Assembly: GCA_021108215.1 (NCBI GenBank)
Contig: JAIORK010000028.1
Span: 62,001-126,000, forward strand
Reading direction: 5' to 3'
Source of the DNA: a bacterium
Lineage (GTDB): Bacteria; Oederibacteriota; JAAXVQ01; JAUVAV01
DNA length: 64,000 nucleotides
The notes under the pieces are model-generated. The model was not told the origin of the DNA, made no database searches, and worked only from the letters and a program-made list of their open reading frames with translations. Each line of letters starts with the position of its first letter. Position 1 is the stretch's first letter. This document shows positions 1-6,834 of this stretch, piece by piece. The translations under genes and the position numbers were made by a program.

Positions 1-3000
1 ACGCCAAAAGCGGCACCGGAAATTTCCGGATCTGCCAGCAGAGAATTTTCCACATCACCGGACGGCTCGGTCAAGGTTACACCACTGTACCAACCGCCTG
101 ATGTAACACCGCCGATACCGCTGGCCATAAGGGAATTGCCGCTGCCTTCCACCAATATCTGTCCGGGTGCCACCGTGACCAAGCCGTACACTGACGCCGG
201 ATTAACATAAATACCCGGTGTGGTACCGGTCGAAATACCGGCCGGATTGGAATAAACCCAATGCGCAGTAAAACCCGCACCACCTGCAGGCGCATCTCTT
301 CCCAGCCACTCGATGGAATCACCATTTTGCTGATAATCCCAGTTTTTCACATAGACAGCACTGCCATCATGCACCTTGATAATATCAATAACATTCGTAG
401 TTCCCAACGCATCCAATGTTGAACCATTGGCACGGGTCAGCGATTGGGTAGTCTCAATGACATCATAAGCAGTAATGGAGAACGGCGTATCTCCTATGTC
501 CGGATCAGCCGCCTGATGGAAAGCAAATGCCTGTGAACCGCTAAACTCAGCATAACCGCTAATTAAGTTAATTTGAACCGGCGTGGGGATGGATGCAAAT
601 CGATCAGTCGTTTTCACATAAACCCAGTCCACTGGTCCTTCAGCCACATTGCCGTATGCATCGCAGGCATAGACCCTAAACGAGCTAATCGAAGAACCTG
701 AGTTTTGTGTTCCCGGTGATCCTGAATACCCGACAAATCCGGCACCCGGACTCGGTGTGCTATAAACACCGCCGCCATTGATATCCATGGAAGGAACGAT
801 GGGTATCAATCGCGTGAAACTATTGGCATTAACATTGGATGCAGATGAAGTTCCGCCATGGGTCCCCTCGACATCACTGAATGTCGCCGCAACACTGTTG
901 CCGATATATTCCTTGTACAATGTCAAATCGGGATAACCAACGCCACCGTACGTCCCGCCAGGTAACTGAATAACAGTTGGATATAATGTATTGGTCCCTG
1001 AGCCCGAACTTAAATTGACATTATTCGACGCTGGAAAGGCCGTCGCTGTATTGCGGTTGTCCATGGTGTTGCCATACCCATCTTGGGCAGTCACGGTTGC
1101 CGAAAAAGCCACACCGGCTGTTTTTGGCGAGGTATCAATATCCACCTGGAACTGTCTAATTTGATCATTGTGCCGTACATTGATCGGGGGATTACCGCCG
1201 CCACCCAATGTAAAGGATGCCACACTGCCATTATCCAGATTGGCCACCGTCAATGTCTGATAGCCATTAATGCCAACAGTATAAAGCACAAAATCAGTTG
1301 TCCGGTATCCACCATAAGGATATCCCGGATCCTGGGGTGAATTAACCCCAAATGCACCCACATTGACGGTCTGCGGTAAATTTTGACCAGCTCCTAACAT
1401 CGTCCCCATTGTTGCCGGATACGGATCTGATGAAGAAATCTGAATTTGATCTGTTCCACCCGAGGCAGTATGCGTCACCACATTATAATATTCATCGCAA
1501 ACATAAATTTTCAGGTCATAAGAAACACCCGCCTCATGAATTTCGGGATTTCCCTCATAACCCGGGAAACCTCCCGGCGGATAGACATTGGGTGCAATAC
1601 CCGGTTTGGGTGTCATCCCGGTTGCCAAAGCCAACATACGATTGGCTGCATTGTGATACACTGTGGGATTTACACTAACAACGGAGGGAACACTTCCTAG
1701 CTGACATTGAATATTAACATTCGTATACGCGCGAAAAACAGTTGCTTGTCCATACCAGATGCCATTCGTGAAAATAATCTGCTGAGGACTAATCACCCGG
1801 TAGGGTTCTGCATAATCCGCCGATGTAACCAAATTTGTCTGTCCATTGAATGTTGACGCAATGGTTGATCCTGCATCAGCATAAGCTGTGATCGAGAGGT
1901 CAAACGGCACACCGGCAGTCAGGCTGTCCGGGAGGACCGCACCACCAAAACCGGTTAGCATAAAACGGTTCAGACTTGTTGTATCGAAATAATAGGGCGT
2001 CGTATAATCATCAATTCCGGTGGTATCATAATCAGCTGTCAAACGATAGGTCTCGCTTCCATTGAGTACTACAGCAACCACGGTATTACCTAAATTGAAC
2101 TCCCAGTCCGTATTGTGAATATTCGAAGTATCCGGAACCGTGGTCATTGTAAAAGACCCGCTCGAAAAAACCGGATTCCACCAGTCATCTGTCGCATAAA
2201 CCGTCACATAAAAAGGTGTCCCGATCTCCTGTGCATTCGGAGTCCCGTAATAACCACCCAAAGAATTGCCATCACCGCCGCCCACGCCGGGTCGATATTC
2301 TAAACCAGGCACAATCATGAACACTTTTTGGTGTGTGTTTGCATTGACATCAAAGGATGCGCTAGTTCCGATGACTCCCGTACCATTAACATTTTGTGAT
2401 ACTGAAATTTCAACATCCGTACCGGCACGATAAACCAGCATATTATGCGACCAGACACCACTTGAAAACCCCGAACTGACTGTCCAGGTCACACCTGTCG
2501 CGGTCCCGTAGGTCGGTACGGATAATACCGATTGTTCAGGATTATGATAATCCAAATCAGGACAGGTCACATACACCGGACCGGTAAAGGATGTAACAAT
2601 ATTTTCATATTCATCACGAGCTGAGATATTGACATTGAAAGCCGAGCCTGCCGTCTGCGTCCCGCCAATATTCCCAACTGTGAAGTGATCCAACGAGGTC
2701 GCCAAAACATTAAAATAATTCGATTGTCCCGGGATCGGGGCCGCACCTGTGCACTGTAATTGTTGTTGGTTTGATCCGCTGTAGGCAGTGGTTAATACGA
2801 TGCTAAATACCGTTCTGCCGTTCGACAAAGCTGCTGTAGACGGTACGGTGGCACCGGCATCAATTCTTTCCAGACTATTATTAATATCACCGGTCGAATA
2901 AACGCCGCTTGTCAGCTGATTTCCATAAAGATCGGTTGCATACACTATTACGGATACCATATCTCCCACTGTCATATCAGTGGGTGCAGCAGAACGGCCA

Positions 3001-4532
3001 AAACCATCACCTTGGTTTTCTCCGGGATGATACGTCTGACCCGGCATAATAACGATATAACGGTAAAGCGAAGTCGTCTGGCTCGCTTCAACATTGAATG
3101 TCCCTGAATCATCATCAGTTGCACCATTGTCCGCTCTGATTCCAATGGTAAATCCGGTACGGTAGATGGTATAGGTCCCCGTCCAATTACCATCCCCATC
3201 AAATTGAGAGCCACTGATTGAACCGGGAGCATAAGCGCTGGCATCAAAATCACTGCTTGAATTGGCAACCAAATTCACCGTTCCTGCAACACTACCGGTC
3301 GATGTACAGGTATTACCATAGACATCATAGGCTGTTACAACCAAGGAAAAACCCGTACCCGCATACTGCGGTGATGCAATTGTGTTAAATCCAAAGGATG
3401 CATGTGTCGCATTATCGAGAGGGACTGTTTCCTCATCCGTGGTCAGACCACCAGCCACAGTAAGCGTCTGACTGCCTGCGAGTACACGCCGTAAATCAAC
3501 ATCAAAATAAGCAACACCGCTCGTTAAAAACCCGAGTGTTCCATTCACCTGCATAATCGAGCCGCCAAAGCCCAAATCAGTTGCACCCAAAGCAATCGTG
3601 GTCGAAGGCGTGATAAGATTCCAGTACTGGTCGCAGGCATAGATGGTCACCCGAAAGGGGACTCCGGCGGTCTGAATATCCATACTGCCATCAACGCCAT
3701 CTCCCCCAGTTTCACCCTGCTGAATAGATTGCCCGGGGCCAACAATGAGAAACTGCCCAGCCGGGCCGGTATTTACAGTAATCGATCCCGATGTGGATGT
3801 TACAATCGTTCCGGGATCAGGCGAAATCGTGCTTGCCTCCAGTTGAATGCCGCTTCCGGCATAAAATAATTGAATGCGCGGATAAGCCACACCATTGGTA
3901 AAGGAAACCGTGTCCAAAACCCCGGAATCGGACCCATTAATACCTCCATTCAATGCGCGAAATGACACCGTCCCGTCAAACGGCAATACAGGATCATTAT
4001 TATTGTCTCTGGCGGTAACTGTCACATAATTCACTTCCCCTACATCCCATGATACCGGCAGATCATAAAAAAACTTGTCCATATAATAAATATGAATTAT
4101 TTTTTGTCCCGTTTGAATACCGCTCGGATTATTGGTGCCTGTGGAAATGGTCACATCAGACGTCGCTGCGGGTAAAAGTGTTGTCACAAAAGGCGTATAC
4201 CGGCAATTGGAAACCGGCGTATCCTGCTCCAAATTTTGCGCGCCTGATGCCGGATTGAAGGTGGCCGAACTGGTTGCTGTCATTGTCACCAAGGCATACG
4301 TTGTGATATAATTCCAACTCGAATCATCAATCGAGCCTATTTCCACATCAAAAGCAACCCCCGCAACTTGGGAATTTGGCACAGCATCTACCCATCCTGT
4401 ACCATGTAAAAAAGATTCACCCGGTGCAACGAGAATAAGTCGATTCGCCGCCATCGCAATCGATGCAGATAGCAATAAAACAACAACACTAAAAACGATT
4501 ACCATCATTTTTCTTACAGTTCCTTTTATCAT
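1..4532 (-). CDS. Giant secreted protein with alternating Ig/filamin-like repeats (3' end outside window)
   Basis: Reading frame stays open from an ATG at 4532 to the left edge (at least 1510 residues), so the C-terminus lies outside. Start is supported by an AAAGGA element 7 nt upstream. Residues 1-29 form a signal peptide (basic start, hydrophobic core, AMA-A cleavage site). The rest is built from a two-part repeat: a strand block of the form hydrophobic-PG-x4-PG-x-GDG, followed by AGxxFxVxIxAxDxxxN blocks like those of bacterial Ig-like/invasin or filamin-type beta-sandwiches. The PG block recurs near residues 37, 265, 496, 740, 975, 1247 and 1454, a period of about 200-270 residues. No catalytic motif is visible. 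Likely a surface or extracellular structural/adhesive protein (inference); a sorting domain or anchor may lie beyond the window. Existence of the gene is near certain, the function is not. Confidence 0.85.
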   Translation of the reverse strand, partial: MIKGTVRKMMVIVFSVVVLLLSASIAMAANRLILVAPGESFLHGTGWVDAVPNSQVAGVAFDVEIGSIDDSSWNYITTYALVTMTATSSATFNPASGAQNLEQDTPVSNCRYTPFVTTLLPAATSDVTISTGTNNPSGIQTGQKIIHIYYMDKFFYDLPVSWDVGEVNYVTVTARDNNNDPVLPFDGTVSFRALNGGINGSDSGVLDTVSFTNGVAYPRIQLFYAGSGIQLEASTISPDPGTIVTSTSGSITVNTGPAGQFLIVGPGQSIQQGETGGDGVDGSMDIQTAGVPFRVTIYACDQYWNLITPSTTIALGATDLGFGGSIMQVNGTLGFLTSGVAYFDVDLRRVLAGSQTLTVAGGLTTDEETVPLDNATHASFGFNTIASPQYAGTGFSLVVTAYDVYGNTCTSTGSVAGTVNLVANSSSDFDASAYAPGSISGSQFDGDGNWTGTYTIYRTGFTIGIRADNGATDDDSGTFNVEASQTTSLYRYIVIMPGQTYHPGENQGDGFGRSAAPTDMTVGDMVSVIVYATDLYGNQLTSGVYSTGDINNSLERIDAGATVPSTAALSNGRTVFSIVLTTAYSGSNQQQLQCTGAAPIPGQSNYFNVLATSLDHFTVGNIGGTQTAGSAFNVNISARDEYENIVTSFTGPVYVTCPDLDYHNPEQSVLSVPTYGTATGVTWTVSSGFSSGVWSHNMLVYRAGTDVEISVSQNVNGTGVIGTSASFDVNANTHQKVFMIVPGLEYRPGVGGGDGNSLGGYYGTPNAQEIGTPFYVTVYATDDWWNPVFSSGSFTMTTVPDTSNIHNTDWEFNLGNTVVAVVLNGSETYRLTADYDTTGIDDYTTPYYFDTTSLNRFMLTGFGGAVLPDSLTAGVPFDLSITAYADAGSTIASTFNGQTNLVTSADYAEPYRVISPQQIIFTNGIWYGQATVFRAYTNVNIQCQLGSVPSVVSVNPTVYHNAANRMLALATGMTPKPGIAPNVYPPGGFPGYEGNPEIHEAGVSYDLKIYVCDEYYNVVTHTASGGTDQIQISSSDPYPATMGTMLGAGQNLPQTVNVGAFGVNSPQDPGYPYGGYRTTDFVLYTVGINGYQTLTVANLDNGSVASFTLGGGGNPPINVRHNDQIRQFQVDIDTSPKTAGVAFSATVTAQDGYGNTMDNRNTATAFPASNNVNLSSGSGTNTLYPTVIQLPGGTYGGVGYPDLTLYKEYIGNSVAATFSDVEGTHGGTSSASNVNANSFTRLIPIVPSMDINGGGVYSTPSPGAGFVGYSGSPGTQNSGSSISSFRVYACDAYGNVAEGPVDWVYVKTTDRFASIPTPVQINLISGYAEFSGSQAFAFHQAADPDIGDTPFSITAYDVIETTQSLTRANGSTLDALGTTNVIDIIKVHDGSAVYVKNWDYQQNGDSIEWLGRDAPAGGAGFTAHWVYSNPAGISTGTTPGIYVNPASVYGLVTVAPGQILVEGSGNSLMASGIGGVTSGGWYSGVTLTEPSGDVENSLLADPEISGAAFG

Positions 4533-4682
4533 ATGTTTGTCCTTTTCCCAGAATTTAACAAACCTGCCGAGTGCCCGGATCACTGTCATCCTACTTCTTT
4601 ATTAGACAAATTATCCATTCATTTTATTGCATTTATTTTATATTTTTATAAATCATTTCACAAATGCATTATTTTCGCCTCA
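4533..4682. other. AT-rich upstream region of the giant protein gene
   Basis: AT-rich spacer between the giant protein gene and the transposase relic. It must hold the promoter of the giant gene, but I could not single out a convincing -35/-10 pair. Confidence 0.3.
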
Positions 4683-5045
4683 TCAAATCCGGGGATGGGA
4701 CGCACTCCTGATAACTTGTTTAACCTCATCACCAAATATCAAGCTTTCACCCTTTTGAATCAAAATGCTTGCACTGCTTCTTGTCACACATATAAATAAT
4801 TTTTGCGCCGGAGACAGCAAAAAACGGGCATGAGTGGTCATCAATACCCGGGCATAACAATTGACCTTGGTTTTTTCCAGACACATACTGAAACATCTTG
4901 AAAATCGAATCCGGTCTTTCTTATCGTGAAACAAAAACCTGCGTTCGATGCCGCGGATGATGATGTGATAGATGCCACCTGGTATATGGAGTCTCCCTTT
5001 TCTGGCCATATATCTTTTGACCAACACTTTGGGAAATCCTTGCAC
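4683..5045 (-). pseudogene. Decayed REP-associated tyrosine transposase (RAYT, Y1/IS200-like), truncated
   Basis: From the internal Met at 5012 the product begins MARKGRLHIPGGIYHIII, the standard start of REP-associated tyrosine transposases (TnpA-REP, Y1 HUH superfamily), and continues with the expected R-G, F-H-D-K-x-D-R-x-R-F and Y-A-x-V-L-M-T segments. The HUH metal-binding motif, normally N-H-x-H-x-L-L, reads T-H-A-R-F-L-L, so the second histidine is lost. After about 75 recognisable residues the family pattern stops, consistent with a frameshift or truncation, and the region that should hold the catalytic Tyr is absent. Intact relatives are roughly 150-300 residues. This copy is therefore inactive. 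It matters because REP-like palindromes and end sequences probably mobilised by such enzymes occur through the window. Confidence 0.75.
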
Positions 5046-5077
5046 TTTTTTTTAATAAAGTTAAACAGTTATCAGGT

Positions 5078-5111
5078 TTACGTCCCGTTCCACAGTTACG
5101 TCCCGTTCCAC
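5078..5111. repeat. Two 16-bp direct repeats (ttacgtcccgttccac) beside the RAYT relic
   Basis: Copies at 5078-5093 and 5096-5111 are identical. A short palindrome (gttccatgggaac, 5112-5124) follows. On the minus strand the unit reads GTGGAACGGGACGTAA, similar in core to the MITE end GAACCCGGGACGTTGATTA found at 6.4, 9.7 and 10.7 kb. Lying just upstream of the transposase relic, it may be a leftover recognition array (inference). Confidence 0.6.
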
Positions 5112-5157
5112 GTTCCATGGGAACCAATAAAGAGTCTAGAAGCCAGGCCTGGCACCC

Positions 5158-5535
5158 TTACCTGCGGTGCCGCCGTAATGGCAGCCACCAAAAAGAGGTC
5201 AGGCACACGATGAAATAGAGGCCGGCCGAAAGACGGAAAATCCATAAAGGCGCCCCCCAGTTCTCAACATAAATAATCCGTTCCACCCATGTAGCCAGAA
5301 AAGATTCCTGGTAAGAAAAGCCCGGTGTCGCAGCTTGCCGGAAGTATTCCTCGCCATAGGTCAATGGGCAATAAAACCCCAACACTGCCAACACCAAGTA
5401 AGAGAATAGCCCCACAGCATGCACCACGCGCAATACCGGACTGCGCAGCACCACTGCCAGGAGAAAACCCGTCACCATAAACACAACCCATAGAAAATGC
5501 ATTATCAGAAGCGCATCTGCCAGCAGCTTTGCCAT
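5158..5535 (-). CDS. DUF2784 family membrane protein
   Basis: A 125-residue protein with about four hydrophobic helices (roughly 5-27, 33-54, 92-115 and a weaker central one). It carries the DUF2784 layout: an N-terminal A-D-x-L-L-x-x-H-F segment, a central Y-x-C-P-L-T-Y-G-E loop, and a G-F-S-Y-Q-E-S-F segment before the last helices. The family's biochemical role is unknown; members are small inner-membrane proteins. Length matches the family. It stands alone between a transposase relic and a toxin-antitoxin pair, so local context gives no functional clue. Confidence 0.75.
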   Translation of the reverse strand: MAKLLADALLIMHFLWVVFMVTGFLLAVVLRSPVLRVVHAVGLFSYLVLAVLGFYCPLTYGEEYFRQAATPGFSYQESFLATWVERIIYVENWGAPLWIFRLSAGLYFIVCLTSFWWLPLRRHRR

Positions 5536-5593
5536 AGTCGTTCCTCAAATAGTATGACGGTATTTACCAGAAATACGGTCGCCAATCAGCAAT

Positions 5594-5878
5594 CTAAACA
5601 ATCCTCACCTGTAATTTCTTTCCCAGTGCCAAAGCAACTTTTTCCAGAGTCGAGAGCTTGATGTCTTCCGCGTGATTCTCAATTCTGGATATTGCTGTCT
5701 TTTGCGTGTGCAATTTCTTGGCAAGCTCATCCTGGGACAACCCGGCTTGTTCCCGCGCCATTTTCAGAATGACCCCGATTTTGAATTCCTGATAGCCGCT
5801 TTCATAATTCAAAGCAAAACTTTTATCCCTTTTTTTGCGTTTGGAGGTATATTTTTGTAAATCACTCATGGCCATCAT
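5594..5878 (-). CDS. HigA-like antitoxin, XRE helix-turn-helix
   Basis: A 94-residue protein whose C-terminal half is a Cro/C1-type helix-turn-helix (residues about 32-86: LKMAREQAGLSQDELAKKLH then T-A-I-S-R-I-E-N). It is the second gene of a toxin-antitoxin pair: its ATG overlaps the stop of the upstream toxin by 4 nt (ATGA), so translation is probably coupled. The toxin-first order and RelE/Gp49-type partner are those of HigBA-like modules. The antitoxin should bind and neutralise the toxin and repress the shared promoter through its HTH (family knowledge). No operator could be assigned. Confidence 0.85.
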   Translation of the reverse strand: MMAMSDLQKYTSKRKKRDKSFALNYESGYQEFKIGVILKMAREQAGLSQDELAKKLHTQKTAISRIENHAEDIKLSTLEKVALALGKKLQVRIV

Positions 5879-6273
5879 CTCTTTTCCTTAAAATATTCCT
5901 GCTTCATTTTCTCTGCCCTGTGAATCTCTTGTTTTGATAATTTTTGTGTCTTCTTCATAATGCCATGCGTGAGAATAACATTATTACGGTCCCAAAAAGC
6001 AAACACCCTGTAGATGTTATTCCCGACTTTTATCCTGCACTCCCAAATACCCTTCGTTGCAGTGAGCTTCTTGAAATACTGCCTGGGAATAACCGGTAAA
6101 TCTTCAATAAGATTCAATACCCAGACGACTTTCTTTGCTGTTTTTGCCGGAAGAGTCTCCAGAAAATCCTCAACCGGACAATGATTCTTGAATCGGTAAA
6201 AACCCACAGACCGAACCGGCTTATTTTCTATGTTAACTTGCATGTTAACCTTTGTCAAGGTGTGTTTTGCCAT
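5875..6273 (-). CDS. HigB-like toxin, RelE/ParE superfamily (Gp49 type)
   Basis: A 132-residue protein of the phage-derived Gp49-like/RelE fold. Visible features are an N-terminal helical segment (F-L-E-T-L-P-A-K-T-A-K-K), a central K-K-L-T-A-T-K-G-I-W-E-C-R-I-K strand region, the Y-R-V-F-A-F-W strand pair, and the C-terminal H-G-I-M-K-K-T-Q-K-L helix typical of the family. Such toxins are usually ribosome-dependent mRNA endonucleases (family knowledge). AAAGGGG lies 6 nt before the ATG at 6273, favouring this start over an internal Met at residue 11. The module looks intact, in contrast to the damaged HigBA locus near 40.8 kb. Confidence 0.85.
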   Translation of the reverse strand: MAKHTLTKVNMQVNIENKPVRSVGFYRFKNHCPVEDFLETLPAKTAKKVVWVLNLIEDLPVIPRQYFKKLTATKGIWECRIKVGNNIYRVFAFWDRNNVILTHGIMKKTQKLSKQEIHRAEKMKQEYFKEKR

Positions 6274-6445
6274 ATGAATTCCCCTTTGGATTGCGGTATC
6301 ATCATATTGGACTGATTATTTCAGAAATCCATGCAGAAAAAATAAAAAAAGAATCAATCACTGAATTAACGAAGACTACGAAGGAAAAATTATTTTGAGA
6401 TTTTAATGATGTAAACTACAGGAGCATTACGAATCTTCATCAATG
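6274..6445. other. Non-coding spacer upstream of the HigBA pair
   Basis: AT-rich sequence with no supported gene; it should contain the toxin-antitoxin promoter. A possible -10 (TATGAT on the minus strand near 6302) has no convincing -35 partner. Confidence 0.3.
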
Positions 6446-6738
6446 GAACCCGGGACGTTGATTAGAACCCGGGACGTTGATTAGTAGAACCCGGGACGTT
6501 GATTAGTATATTAATATAGCACGTCTGGCACCATCTTCTCAGGTATCCAGCAAATCAAAAACAGCTTTTTCCGGCTCCTCTCCCTTTGGCACTGACGTAA
6601 TAGAAGGCTCCTGGGATTCCAGTTCAAAATTGTCTTGGCATATTGTATTTAACTGATAGTAGCGGGTTTTCATTTATTTTTTTTGATTTTCTATACTGAT
6701 ATACTAATCAACGTCCCGGATCCAAACGTCCCGGATCC
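6446..6738. mobile_element. MITE copy 1 with nested, tandemly repeated ends
   Basis: Core element 6490-6720 (231 bp). Left end cccgggacgttgattagtat and the reverse complement of the right end (tccgggacgttgattagtat) match at 19 of 20 positions, and the inverted repeat extends to about 30 bp. No coding sequence lies inside. Two extra copies of the left end abut it (6447-6465, 6466-6487) and an extra right-end fragment follows (6724-6738). Interior sequence is shared with 10671-10905 along the full length and with 9683-9808 along the left half. It fits a non-autonomous miniature inverted-repeat element. No clear target-site duplication is visible. Confidence 0.8.
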
Positions 6739-6834
6739 ACGGATCCCCTCACTATTACGCTATTAACGGCGTGCCTGAATTATATTTCAGTGAAATTTAA
6801 AGGGGACGTAGGGCAAGGGCGTGAATCCCGGTGC

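Noticed and set aside
6446-6511. CRISPR-like tandem repeat
   Set aside because: The units are abutting copies of a MITE end with no spacers and no cas genes nearby.
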